Below are positions 47,659-57,095 of a stretch of DNA of 64,000 bases, in pieces. This DNA comes from Bradyrhizobium sp. CCBAU 53340 (GTDB lineage Bacteria; Pseudomonadota; Alphaproteobacteria; Rhizobiales; Xanthobacteraceae). The notes under the pieces were generated by a model. It ran no database searches. It was not told the DNA's origin and saw only the letters and a program-made list of their open reading frames with translations. The translations under genes and the position numbers were made by a program. Every line of letters starts with the position of its first letter. The first letter of the stretch is position 1. The stretch lies in the NCBI RefSeq assembly GCF_015291645.1, contig NZ_CP030055.1, forward strand, positions 1,674,001 to 1,738,000. The letters run 5' to 3'.

Positions 47659-48441
47659 TCAGCGCGTGCGTGCGGCCGTCGTGGCGAGCGTTTGCTGTTG
47701 CTGGCCGAACGGATCGAGCGCCTGGTTGACCTGCTGAGGCGGCGGGCGGCGCACGATGCGGTGACGCTTCTTCGGCTTGTGCGCCCGCGGCTTGCTCTCT
47801 TGCGTCGCGCTGTCGGCCTTTGCCGGCGAGGCCTTGCCGGCCGTGGTCGCAAGCTCGTTCAGCGCAGCCACCCGGGCCGCGGCAAGGTCGCTCACGCGCG
47901 TGGCCAGTGCCGGTGTTGCGGTTCGTGGCACGTCGGTGGCGGACACGGCCGGGGGCGGCGTCGTCGTGGCGATGGAAGCGATCGTGTCGGCCGGCGTGAG
48001 TGTATCGGTGGGCGCGGAAGCCGCCGCCTGGATCTCGGCTGGCTCTGGGGCAGGCGCTTCAGTGGTGGGCGGAGCCGTCTCGACCGGCGATGCGATGGCC
48101 GCAACCTGAGGCTCAGGCTGGGGTGCGAGCGTCACGGCGGCCATCTGCTCGGGATCGGTTTCGACCGCGGGCAGGCCGATGCTCGGGATCTGGTCCTGCA
48201 TGACGGGCGTCGCCTCATCGGCGACCGGCACCGGCGGCTCCACGCGCAGCGCCGCGAGCACTGGCTGGTCCGGCTCAGGGCTTTGCGCGAACACCTGCTC
48301 CTGCGGGCCGTTCCGCCAGGACGGATTGTTGACATACTGCTCGTGGCTCGCCCGCACGAGCGCGGCGGCTCCCAAGCCGAACACCAGGATGGAGGTAGAC
48401 AGCAAGATCGCGCCAAGCAGGAAGCGGAAGCCGGGAAGCAT
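47659..48441 (-). CDS. Single-pass membrane protein with Pro/Ala/Thr-rich periplasmic region
   Basis: A 260-aa protein I do not recognise. A transmembrane segment is near residues 5-29 (FRFLLGAILLSTSILVFGLGAAALV). A long low-complexity region follows, rich in Pro, Ala, Thr and Val (about 35-190), then a basic stretch (RAHKPKKRHRIVRRPPP, about 220-240). ATG 48441 (MLPGF) is preferred because the segment before it is unlike a protein. It is convergent with the sulfurtransferase gene and divergent from an L,D-transpeptidase, and could reach into the envelope. Confidence 0.65.
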   Translation of the reverse strand: MLPGFRFLLGAILLSTSILVFGLGAAALVRASHEQYVNNPSWRNGPQEQVFAQSPEPDQPVLAALRVEPPVPVADEATPVMQDQIPSIGLPAVETDPEQMAAVTLAPQPEPQVAAIASPVETAPPTTEAPAPEPAEIQAAASAPTDTLTPADTIASIATTTPPPAVSATDVPRTATPALATRVSDLAAARVAALNELATTAGKASPAKADSATQESKPRAHKPKKRHRIVRRPPPQQVNQALDPFGQQQQTLATTAARTR

Positions 48442-48806
48442 TGACGGGTTATGAATTTCCGCCCCGGCAGCGTGTGGCCAGGGCCCATGAGCCATCTGAA
48501 CGCGGTGACGGGTACTGGTTGCCGCGTTCGCCACGCGGGAATTCGAGCTCAAAGCGGTGGCGAATCAGGCTGATTCGACCATATCGCAACGTCTCGACGC
48601 CGTTCCGTAAAAAACGGGGTGGAGGACTCCGGCAATCTACGGCTTGATGCGATTTCCGCCCCGTGATGCAACGGGGCAACTGTGTGCGATTGCATCACAA
48701 ATCGCTAAATCAGGCACAAATCAACCTGTTATGTCTTGAATGTGCCGCTATCTTCGGTCATCTGGCCGTCATCGGCTCGGACGGGGCCCGGGGACTTACA
48801 AGAGCG
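48442..48806. other. Divergent intergenic region before the L,D-transpeptidase
   Basis: This 365-base region holds no convincing gene. It contains CCCCG-TGATGCAA-CGGGG near 48659-48676 and a wider TGATGC...GCATCA pair around it, plus GTTCCG-style text. Open frames here are rejected as protein. It is the likely control region of both flanking genes. Confidence 0.45.
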
Positions 48807-50006
48807 ATGATGATCAAACATTTTCTGACGATATGCGCTGCCGCAACAGTCGCTGCGGCGGGAACCTCGCTCGCACAGGCCCAGCAGAGCTATCCGGTCC
48901 AGCAGGCGCCGAGCTATGGCGCCCCCGCCGAATACCGGCCCGGCGACCGCACCCCGAATTTCGACTCGCTGGAGGATGACGACGACGCGATGCCGCAGGC
49001 CTCGCTGCCGCCGCCCGGACCCGCCGGAGATCCGCGCTACGCCCACCCGGCCGGCGCTCCCCCGGTCTATTCGGCTGCCCCGCCGCAGGGGCCGGTGATG
49101 TCGCCGGATGATCCGCGTTATGGCCGTCCGGCCGGCGCTCCGCCGGTCTATTCGGCCGCCCCGCCGCAGGGGCCGGTGATGTCGCCCGACGATCCCCGCT
49201 ATGGTCGCCCCGCCGGCCCGCCCCCGGTGATCTATGCTGACCGCCCGGCCCAGGCGCCCGGCAATGATGGCATGCGTCCGCCGGAAGCTGTCGGCGGCCC
49301 GGCTGCGACCGGTGCAGTCTCGCAGCCGCCCGCTGCTGGCGCCGATGGCCGGCCGATGTCGGTCGCCTCGCTGCCGCCCGAAGAGCAGCCTGACGCCGCA
49401 CCGGCGCAGCTGCCGCCGAACCTGCGCCGCCAGGAGGTTGCGTTCCAGACCAAGGAGCCGGCCGGCACCATCGTCGTCGATACCCCGAATACCTACCTCT
49501 ATTACGTCCTCGGCAATGGCCGCGCGATCCGCTACGGCGTCCGCGTTGGTCGCGACGGCTTCACCTGGACCGGCGTGCAGAAGATCACCCGCAAGACCGC
49601 GTGGCCGGATTGGCATCCGCCGCCGGAAATGATCGAGCGCCAGCCCTATCTGCCGCGCTTCATGGCCGGCGGCGAAGGCAATCCGCTTGGCGCCCGTGCC
49701 ATGTATCTCGGCTCGACCGTGTATCGCATCCATGGGACCAACCAGCCCTCGACGATCGGCAAGTTCGTCTCCTCCGGCTGTATCGGCATGCTGAACGACG
49801 ACGTCTCGGATCTGTTCGAGCGCGCCAAGGTCGGCACCCGCGTGGTCGTGCTGCCGGGCGGTCCGCCGCCGGGCACGGCGACCGCATCGGCGGCACCCGC
49901 CCCGGGTGCTTCTGGTCCGGCTCCGATGGCTGCTCAGGCGGGTCCGGTCCCCGGCACCCAGCCGACGGTGGTGCCGCCGCTGCCTGCGCCGGTCACCGTG
50001 CGCTGA
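48807..50006 (+). CDS. L,D-transpeptidase with Pro-rich tandem repeats
   Basis: A 399-aa secreted enzyme of the YkuD family, which cross-links peptidoglycan. A signal peptide (about 1-26) precedes a Pro/Ala-rich region with two identical 27-residue repeats (PAGAPPVYSAAPP...DPRYGR, residues 81-134) and a third partial copy. The catalytic domain ends with HGTNQPSTIGKFVSSGCIGM, giving His309 and Cys325. A Pro/Ala-rich tail follows. ATG 48807 is chosen. It is also separated from the minus-strand gene beyond by a terminator. Confidence 0.9.
   Translation: MMIKHFLTICAAATVAAAGTSLAQAQQSYPVQQAPSYGAPAEYRPGDRTPNFDSLEDDDDAMPQASLPPPGPAGDPRYAHPAGAPPVYSAAPPQGPVMSPDDPRYGRPAGAPPVYSAAPPQGPVMSPDDPRYGRPAGPPPVIYADRPAQAPGNDGMRPPEAVGGPAATGAVSQPPAAGADGRPMSVASLPPEEQPDAAPAQLPPNLRRQEVAFQTKEPAGTIVVDTPNTYLYYVLGNGRAIRYGVRVGRDGFTWTGVQKITRKTAWPDWHPPPEMIERQPYLPRFMAGGEGNPLGARAMYLGSTVYRIHGTNQPSTIGKFVSSGCIGMLNDDVSDLFERAKVGTRVVVLPGGPPPGTATASAAPAPGASGPAPMAAQAGPVPGTQPTVVPPLPAPVTVR
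49047..49208 (+). repeat. Two tandem 81-bp repeat units inside the L,D-transpeptidase gene
   Basis: Units 49047-49127 and 49128-49208 encode the same 27 residues; the third unit from 49209 is degenerate. The DNA copies differ at several synonymous sites, so the repeat is not a recent duplication. Copy number may vary among strains. Confidence 0.85.
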
Positions 50007-50035
50007 GCGCTTCGAAAGAACTCGGATTGTGACAG

Positions 50036-50066
50036 GGCGTGCCGTTGGCACGCCCTTCTTCATTTC
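50036..50066 (+). terminator. Terminator after the L,D-transpeptidase gene
   Basis: GGGCGTGCC-GTT-GGCACGCCC (50036-50056) is a perfect 9-bp hairpin followed by TTCTTCATTT. This fits a rho-independent terminator for the plus-strand gene. Confidence 0.75.
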
Positions 50067-51027
50067 AGACGAGCTTGCGCGGCAACTCATTGCCCTTCGT
50101 GAAAGCGTCGATCGCCTCGACCATCTGGCCGTAATGGATGCGCAGGCCGTCCTCGGTGGCGTAGCCGAGATGCGGCGTCAGCACGAGATTGTCGAGCTTG
50201 CGGAAGGGATGGTCGCCCGGCAGCGGCTCGACCGAGAAGACGTCGATGCCGGCGCCCGCGATCTTGCGCTGCTGCAAGGCTTCCAACAGGGCCTGCTCGT
50301 CCACGATCGGCCCGCGCGCGGTGTTGACGAGGAACGCGGTCGGCTTCATGCGTGCGAGATCGGCGCGGCTGACCAGGCCCCGCGAGCGATCGCTCAGCAC
50401 CACATGGATGGTGACGATGTCGGCCTTGGCGAATAGCTCCTCCTTGGTGGCGTAGCCGACGCCGGCGGCCGCACACTTCTCCGGCGTCAGGTTCGGGCTC
50501 CAGGCGGTCACGTTCATGCCAAAGGCCTTGGCGATGCCGGCCATCTTGGTGCCGAGCTTGCCGAGCCCAACGATGCCGAGCGTGAGGCCCTCGATCTCAA
50601 CGCCGGCAAAGGTCTGCCAGGGCTCACCGGCATGCATGCGCGCGTTCTCGCGGCCGATGCCGCGGGTCAGCTCCAGGATCAGGCCCATGGTGAGCGGCGC
50701 GGTCGGGTCACGCGAATATTGGGTGCCGCCGAGCGCGACGCCGCGTGCCTTGGCGGCCTCCATGTCGATCGCAGCGTTGCGCATGCCTGACGTGAGCAGC
50801 AGCTTCAGCTTGGGCAGCTTGTCGAACATGCCCTTGGGAAACGCCGTGCGCTCGCGCATCGCGCAGATGATCTCGAAATCGGCGAGCGCGCTGGCCGCGG
50901 CCTGTTCCGAGGTGAAAGGATGGCTGAACACGGTGGTGTCGATGCGGTCGGACAGTTTCGACCAGTCGGCGACGTCGAGGGCGAGGTTGAAATAGTCGTC
51001 GAGAATTGCACAGCGCAGCCGCGTCAT
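50065..51027 (-). CDS. D-2-hydroxyacid dehydrogenase, NAD-binding
   Basis: A 320-aa reductase/dehydrogenase of the D-isomer-specific 2-hydroxyacid family. The cofactor site GLGKLGTKMAGIAKAFGM, the catalytic Arg in AFLVNTARGPIVDEQAL, the Glu in VFSVEPLPGDHPF and the His in LVLTPHLGYATEDGL are all in place. The substrate is unknown; the protein is distinct in sequence from the GhrA-type enzyme at 27475. It is convergent with the L,D-transpeptidase. Confidence 0.9.
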   Translation of the reverse strand: MTRLRCAILDDYFNLALDVADWSKLSDRIDTTVFSHPFTSEQAAASALADFEIICAMRERTAFPKGMFDKLPKLKLLLTSGMRNAAIDMEAAKARGVALGGTQYSRDPTAPLTMGLILELTRGIGRENARMHAGEPWQTFAGVEIEGLTLGIVGLGKLGTKMAGIAKAFGMNVTAWSPNLTPEKCAAAGVGYATKEELFAKADIVTIHVVLSDRSRGLVSRADLARMKPTAFLVNTARGPIVDEQALLEALQQRKIAGAGIDVFSVEPLPGDHPFRKLDNLVLTPHLGYATEDGLRIHYGQMVEAIDAFTKGNELPRKLV

Positions 51028-51175
51028 CAGCGTTCATCCAAGGCCAGGGTTGACGGCAAGAGGTGGCGGCGCCGGGCGGGTGGGCGCCATCGTCGGAACC
51101 GGGCCATGGTTGCGCGCAATCAGCCTCGCGCGCAAGCAGTCTGGGTCTTCAAAAAACCGACAGGGACGGGGCGAT

Positions 51176-51385
51176 TCAGCGAGGCTTCAGCCGGATCGGC
51201 GCATCCATACCGTGCTTGGCGCGCCAGGCAGGGCCGGGGCCGCGCATGTAGTGCAGTTCGGGCCGGTAGGGGTTGAAGGCGGTGGCGAAGAAGCGCTTCC
51301 AGAAGCCTTTGATCTCCAGGACGAGCGCGTTGGCGCGACCAGCTTCTGCCGGAACGGGAAGGGAATGGGTCTCGATCAGAGCCAT
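51176..51385 (-). CDS. Small protein of unknown function, 69 aa
   Basis: A 69-aa, fairly basic protein that I do not recognise. It contains ALVLEIKGFWKRFFATAFNPYRPELHYMRGPG. ATG 51385 (MALIETHSL) follows GAGG by about 8 bases; an alternative start ten codons earlier lacks a ribosome site. It has no membrane segment or signal peptide. I accept it because its codons look like those of real neighbours. Confidence 0.6.
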   Translation of the reverse strand: MALIETHSLPVPAEAGRANALVLEIKGFWKRFFATAFNPYRPELHYMRGPGPAWRAKHGMDAPIRLKPR

Positions 51386-51619
51386 GATGTGGGCCTCGCT
51401 GTACTCCCCGCTCATTCTGGGCGGGCGGCGCTGTTTCCGCGCGAAACCGAGCTTTGGCCTGATTGATTAAAAGATGGTTTCAATTGTCCGGATCGGGGTC
51501 AGGATGGTGTCTGACCAGTATTCATCCGTGGTGAACGGAGGGAAAACATTGCCCTTTGGGGGCGGGATCGCTACATCGGCGGCAGCAAAACTCCTCAAAT
51601 TGAAGGTTTCACGGGACCG

Positions 51620-53269
<1,650 letters not shown>

Positions 53270-53276
53270 TTTCGGC

Positions 53277-54503
53277 ATGATGCGGCGGGCGCTCATCGCT
53301 GCGGTGATTGTCCTCACCTGCGGCTGGTCGTCCGCCCGCGCCACCGACGCCGCCTTCACCCAGTTCATCGCCGCGCTCTGGCCGGAAGCGCAGGCAGCCG
53401 GCGTGTCGCGCGCGACGTTCGATCAGCAGACGCGCGGGCTCGAACCTGACTACAAGCTGCCTGACCTGATCCTGCCCGGACGGCCCGCGACCGGCGCGCC
53501 GTCGCAGGCCGAGTTCGTGCAGGTGCCGGCGGATTACGTCAGGGAAGCCTCGATTGCCAATCTCGCAGGCGAGGGACAGCGGCTGCTGCAAAAATACAAT
53601 GCCGCGCTGACGAAGATCGAGAAGAGCTCCGGCGTGCCGGCGACCGTGATGCTGGCGATCTGGGGGCGCGAGACCGATTACGGCCGCTATAAGCTGCCTT
53701 ACGATCTCGTCCGCGTGCTGGCGACGCAGGCCTATGTCGGCCGGCGCAAGGACACCTATCGCAACGAGTTCATCCTCGCGCTGAAGATCCTCGGCGAGGG
53801 CGTGGTGACGCGCAAGGACATGACCTCGTCATGGGCCGGCGCCACGGGGCTGACGCAGTTCCTGCCGTCGGAATACTACAAGCACGGCGTCGATTTCGAC
53901 GGCGACGGCCGCATCGACATCTGGCACTCGGTGCCGGATGCGCTGGCGTCTGCCGCGCAGCAGCTCGTCAACAAAGGCTGGCAAAGCGGCGTGCGCTGGG
54001 CCTACGAGGTGCAGGCGCCGGCGAAGGTCGATTGCACGACGGGCGTGCCCGAAGTGACCAAGCCGATCGGCCAGTGGTTGCGGGAAGGCTTTGTGCCGGT
54101 ACGCGGGCAACGCTTGAGTGCTGCCGAGCAGGCCCAACCGGCCTCGCTGCTGCAGCCGGAGGGCATCTATGGTCCGGCATTCCTGACCACGAAGAACTAC
54201 TTCGTCATCAAGGAATACAATTTCTCCGACCTCTACGTGCTGTTCGTCGGCCATCTCAGTGATCGCATGACAAGCCCGCTTCCGTTCGCGACGCCTTGGG
54301 CGACATCGAAGCAGTTGCGCACGAAAGATGTCGAGGCGATGCAGCGCGGGCTCACGCGCGTCGGGCTCTACAAGGACAAGATCGACGGCAAGGCTGGCAT
54401 GCAGACGCGTGCTGCGCTCGGCGCCTATCAGAAGTCGGCAGGGCTCAAGGTCGATTGCTGGCCGAGCGAAGAGGTGCTGCGCTCGATCCAGGCGGCGCGC
54501 TAG
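53277..54503 (+). CDS. Lytic murein transglycosylase, MltB-like, with peptidoglycan-binding tail
   Basis: A 408-aa secreted enzyme that cleaves glycan strands of peptidoglycan. A signal peptide covers about residues 1-24. The catalytic Glu132 is in MLAIWGRETDYGRYKL, and later SSWAGATGLTQFLPSEYYKHGVDFDGDGRIDI is typical of the MltB/SLT family. The last 60 residues form a peptidoglycan-binding helix bundle (KDVEAMQRGLTRVGLYKDKIDGKAG). Closely follows EttA; likely co-transcribed. Confidence 0.93.
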   Translation: MMRRALIAAVIVLTCGWSSARATDAAFTQFIAALWPEAQAAGVSRATFDQQTRGLEPDYKLPDLILPGRPATGAPSQAEFVQVPADYVREASIANLAGEGQRLLQKYNAALTKIEKSSGVPATVMLAIWGRETDYGRYKLPYDLVRVLATQAYVGRRKDTYRNEFILALKILGEGVVTRKDMTSSWAGATGLTQFLPSEYYKHGVDFDGDGRIDIWHSVPDALASAAQQLVNKGWQSGVRWAYEVQAPAKVDCTTGVPEVTKPIGQWLREGFVPVRGQRLSAAEQAQPASLLQPEGIYGPAFLTTKNYFVIKEYNFSDLYVLFVGHLSDRMTSPLPFATPWATSKQLRTKDVEAMQRGLTRVGLYKDKIDGKAGMQTRAALGAYQKSAGLKVDCWPSEEVLRSIQAAR

Positions 54504-54510
54504 ACAAGTC

Positions 54511-54550
54511 GTCAAAAAGAAAAAGCCCGGCCGAAAGCTTCGGCCGGGCT
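54511..54550 (-). terminator. Terminator between the transglycosylase and the small secreted-protein gene
   Basis: AGCCCGGCCGAA-AGC-TTCGGCCGGGCT is a perfect 12-bp stem (54524-54550). On the minus strand it is followed by TTTTCTTTTTGAC, so it is a good rho-independent terminator for the minus-strand gene ending at 54586. The stem can also serve the plus strand, less well. Confidence 0.85.
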
Positions 54551-54585
54551 TCGATCGTGGCGCTCATGAGCGCCGTGCGATCAGA

Positions 54586-54870
54586 TCAGTAGCAAACGCG
54601 AACCGGGCGAATGACCCAGCCATAACCGTCCCAATAGCGCTGGCGCTGCCAGTAGCAGGGCGGCGGGGGCGGGCCGGGCTCTGCGACGTAAACCGGGCCA
54701 CCATAGGCCGGACGGCTCGACGCGATGGCGCCGCCGATGATGGCGCCGCCGAGCAGGCCGGCAGCAATGCCGACGCCGACGCCGTCATGGGCCTGGGCGG
54801 ACGGCGTGGCGGTCACCAGCGAACCGGCGATCGTCGCAACCGTGAGGGCGGCAACAATAGTCTTCTTCAT
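54586..54870 (-). CDS. Small secreted Gly-rich protein with a C-terminal Cys-WQRQR-Cys module
   Basis: A 94-aa protein with a signal peptide (cleavage near SAQA-HD, residue 27) and a Gly/Ala-rich GIAAGLLGGAIIGGAIA segment. The last 22 residues run from CYWQRQRYWDGYGW to a final VRVCY, with one Cys at each end that may form a disulfide. A near-copy is the gene at 55112, so the two are paralogs. AGGAGA lies 10 bases before ATG 54870. Function unknown. Confidence 0.8.
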   Translation of the reverse strand: MKKTIVAALTVATIAGSLVTATPSAQAHDGVGVGIAAGLLGGAIIGGAIASSRPAYGGPVYVAEPGPPPPPCYWQRQRYWDGYGWVIRPVRVCY

Positions 54871-55111
54871 GCTCTTGGCTCTCCTGGGAGAAGGACGTCC
54901 CTTGTTAGGAACGTTCGGGGTTCTAAAGGTTCACGCACACTCTGATGGAATTGGGCCTTGCAGGTAGGAAGCGCGCAAATGGTCAATCCACGGTAAACGC
55001 ACACGGAGCTGTGACGAGAAAAAGCGGTCTTTTTCAGGCCTTGAGATGAACGGCGCATCCGTAGTGAACCGGCCCAACTGAACAGGTTTGGGCGAACCGG
55101 CCTAACGCGCC

Positions 55112-55435
55112 TCAGCCGCAGACTCGGACGCGACGGACCCGCCAGGCATAACCATCCCAGAAGCGCTGCCTCTGCCAGACGCAGCCGCTCCCGTAATAGT
55201 CGTCGGCGACGTAGCCCGGGCCGGGCGCGTAGTAACGGGGCGGGTAATAGCCCGGCTCATAATAGCCCGGGCCGGGTCCGTAATAATACGGAGAGGCCAG
55301 CGCGCCGCCTACGATCGCGCCGCCGATGATGCCGGCGGCGACGCCGGCAGCGACACCGCGCTGTGCATGGGCTGGCGTTCCCACGGTCAGGACCAGGGTG
55401 GCGGCGGCCGCGATGGCCATCAGCGTTTTCGTCAT
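55112..55435 (-). CDS. Small secreted Tyr/Gly/Pro-rich protein, paralog of the gene at 54586
   Basis: A 107-aa protein with a signal peptide (cleavage near PAHA-QR, residue 24), a GVAAGIIGGAIVGGALA segment and a Tyr/Pro/Gly-rich middle (PYYYGPGPGYYEPGYYPP). It ends in the same Cys-flanked module (CVWQRQRFWDGY, then RVRVCG). It differs from its paralog mainly in the middle spacer. Possibly an envelope structural protein; function unknown. Confidence 0.8.
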   Translation of the reverse strand: MTKTLMAIAAAATLVLTVGTPAHAQRGVAAGVAAGIIGGAIVGGALASPYYYGPGPGYYEPGYYPPRYYAPGPGYVADDYYGSGCVWQRQRFWDGYAWRVRRVRVCG

Positions 55436-55572
55436 TGGCGTAACCTTTCAAGCCGGACGCGGAACTCTTGCGGCCAGAGTTCCACATTTCGCTTGAACGA
55501 TCAATGAACGGTCCATCTGCCGGGTGCGACCAAATTAGTAGAAGTGGCGGCTTTCTAGCCCGGGAGGCAACG

Positions 55573-55869
55573 ATGAATGTCCTGACCAACGCCCTGATCG
55601 CCCTCGGGGCCGTCGGTGTGGTGGGCTATGCCCTGATGACCCATTTGCAGAGCCGTGCTCCGCGTCCGCGCGCCAGGGCGGGCAGCGACGGCGGCGGCAG
55701 CGACACCTATTCGGATACGACGAATGACGGCTTCTCGTTCGGAAGCTGGTTCTCCAGCGACAGTTCCGGAAGCTCAAGCGAGAGCAGCAGCTGCTCCACG
55801 AGCGATAGCGGCGGGGGCGGCGATTGCGGTGGTGGCGGGGACAGTGGGGGAGGCGGTGGCGGCGATTAG
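55573..55869 (+). CDS. Small Ser/Gly-rich membrane-anchored protein
   Basis: A 98-aa protein. An N-terminal hydrophobic helix (about 3-24, NALIALGAVGVVGYALMTH) is followed by a low-complexity tail dense in Ser, Gly and Asp (SSDSSGSSSESSSCSTSD and a final Gly run). GGGAGG precedes ATG 55573. Low-complexity Ser/Gly tails of this kind also occur in small bacterial DUF-type proteins; no function is known. Confidence 0.65.
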   Translation: MNVLTNALIALGAVGVVGYALMTHLQSRAPRPRARAGSDGGGSDTYSDTTNDGFSFGSWFSSDSSGSSSESSSCSTSDSGGGGDCGGGGDSGGGGGGD

Positions 55870-55910
55870 GGCCTTATCCGGGATTATTTTGATCCAGCGC
55901 AATTTCCTGT

Positions 55911-55927
55911 CTTAGAGCCGTTCTAGG
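55911..55927. promoter_or_regulatory. ICE-like (Irr) dyad before the Bfd-like gene
   Basis: CTTAGAG-CCG-TTCTAGG has the same half-site and 3-base spacer as the stronger dyad at 56382-56402. It lies 109 bases before ATG 56037. It resembles the iron control element bound by the rhizobial regulator Irr (inverted TTAGAA/TTCTAA). Confidence 0.6.
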
Positions 55928-56036
55928 CTGTTCTCGGGCCAGTTTGGAATAGCTTGAAATACCGGTTTTTCCTTTTGCATCCGGACCGCTCGTTAAATAT
56001 CGATGATGGCGCATCACCGAAGGGCCTACCACTTCC

Positions 56037-56309
56037 ATGATCGTTTGTTCCTGTAACGTGCTGAGCGATGACGACATCCGCGCCGCCGTCGCCGAGTCCG
56101 ACGATGCTGTGCGTCATGCCAAGCAGGTCTATGGATGTCTCGGCTGCAGCGCCGAATGTGGCCGCTGCGCGCGCACCATCAAGACGATCATTGATGAAGC
56201 GCTCGGCCCCTGTGCTCAGTCCTGTTGCGCTGGCTGTCCGCACAGCCACACTGTTGCCGCCAATGACGAGACGGTCGAACCGGCTGAGTTCGCTCTCGCG
56301 GCCTGCTGA
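56037..56309 (+). CDS. bfd: Bacterioferritin-associated ferredoxin-like [2Fe-2S] protein
   Basis: A 90-aa cytosolic iron-sulfur protein. Cys4 and Cys6 (MIVCSCN) and Cys41 and Cys44 (CGRC) match the four ligands of Bfd, which reduces bacterioferritin to release its iron. Additional Cys34 and Cys37 and a Cys-rich tail (CAQSCCAGC, residues 59-67) go beyond the standard about 64-aa Bfd. The bacterioferritin gene follows on the same strand, and both have ICE-like dyads. Confidence 0.85.
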   Translation: MIVCSCNVLSDDDIRAAVAESDDAVRHAKQVYGCLGCSAECGRCARTIKTIIDEALGPCAQSCCAGCPHSHTVAANDETVEPAEFALAAC

Positions 56310-56381
56310 AATCTTTGGACACTTTCGGCTGAGCTTTTCCCCGACCGCGTCTCCGGAGCCGGTTGCCCTCGTATTTGATCT

Positions 56382-56402
56382 GACTTAGAAGCATTCTAAG
56401 TC
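56382..56402. promoter_or_regulatory. ICE (Irr-binding) dyad before bacterioferritin
   Basis: GACTTAGAA (56382-56390), spacer GCA, TTCTAAGTC (56394-56402): a perfect 9-bp inverted repeat ending 39 bases before ATG 56442. It fits the iron control element of Irr and probably represses bacterioferritin when iron is low. Confidence 0.8.
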
Positions 56403-56441
56403 GGATAGGGCCGATTTGGACTGCAAGAGCTGGAGTGAACC

Positions 56442-56930
56442 ATGCAGGGCGACGCAAAAGTCATCGACTATCTCAACAAGGCGCTGCGTCACGAGCTGAC
56501 TGCGATCAACCAGTACTGGCTGCACTATCGTTTCCTCGACAATTGGGGCCTCCTGGACATGGCCAAGGTCTGGCGCAAGGAGTCCATTGAGGAGATGGAG
56601 CATGCCGACAAGCTCACGGCGCGCATCCTGTTCTTCGATGGTTTCCCGAACATGCAGGTGCTCGATCCCCTGCGCATCGGTCAGAACGTCAAGGAGATCA
56701 TCGAGTGCGATCTCGCTGCTGAAATGAGCGCGCGGGCGCTCTACCAGGAAGCAGCGACCTACTGCCATGGCGTCAAGGACTACGTCACCCGTGACCTGTT
56801 CGAGAAGCTGATGAGCGACGAGGAGCACCACATCGACTTCCTGGAAACCCAGCTCGATCTGATCGGCCGCATCGGTCTTGAGCTCTATACCCAGAAGCAC
56901 GTCGGCGGGCTCGAGGGCGAGGGGCATTAA
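56442..56930 (+). CDS. bfr: Bacterioferritin
   Basis: A 162-aa iron-storage subunit that assembles into a 24-mer shell with heme between dimers. All ferroxidase residues are present: Glu18, Glu51, His54, Glu94, Glu127 and His130, and the heme axial Met52. Its length matches E. coli Bfr (158). It follows the Bfd-like gene by 132 bases, and a separate ICE dyad lies just before it, so it has its own iron-controlled promoter. Confidence 0.97.
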   Translation: MQGDAKVIDYLNKALRHELTAINQYWLHYRFLDNWGLLDMAKVWRKESIEEMEHADKLTARILFFDGFPNMQVLDPLRIGQNVKEIIECDLAAEMSARALYQEAATYCHGVKDYVTRDLFEKLMSDEEHHIDFLETQLDLIGRIGLELYTQKHVGGLEGEGH

Positions 56931-56959
56931 GCCTCATCTAGGCTGCCACAAACTCGGCT

Positions 56960-56996
56960 GTCGTCCCGGATCTGCGCCTCGCTTGTCCGGGACGAC
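56960..56996. repeat. Inverted repeat downstream of bacterioferritin
   Basis: GTCGTCCCGGA (56960-56970) and TCCGGGACGAC (56986-56996) are perfect 11-bp arms around a 15-base loop. There is no T-run, but it may stop or stabilise the bfr transcript. It shares the TCCGGGAC core with other repeats here. Confidence 0.6.
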
Positions 56997-57095
56997 ACCG
57001 TTGTGGCATCAGCTGCAGTTGCGTCTTGTCACGCGCTTCCACGATCTCCTGGCTCTCCGGCTCATCGAGGCTGGTCTGGTCGTGATCCGACATAG

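Noticed and set aside
55461..55483. GGAACTC-N9-GAGTTCC dyad as an EcfG stress promoter
   Set aside because: It contains GGAAC, but no CGTT -10 element follows at 16-17 bases on either strand.
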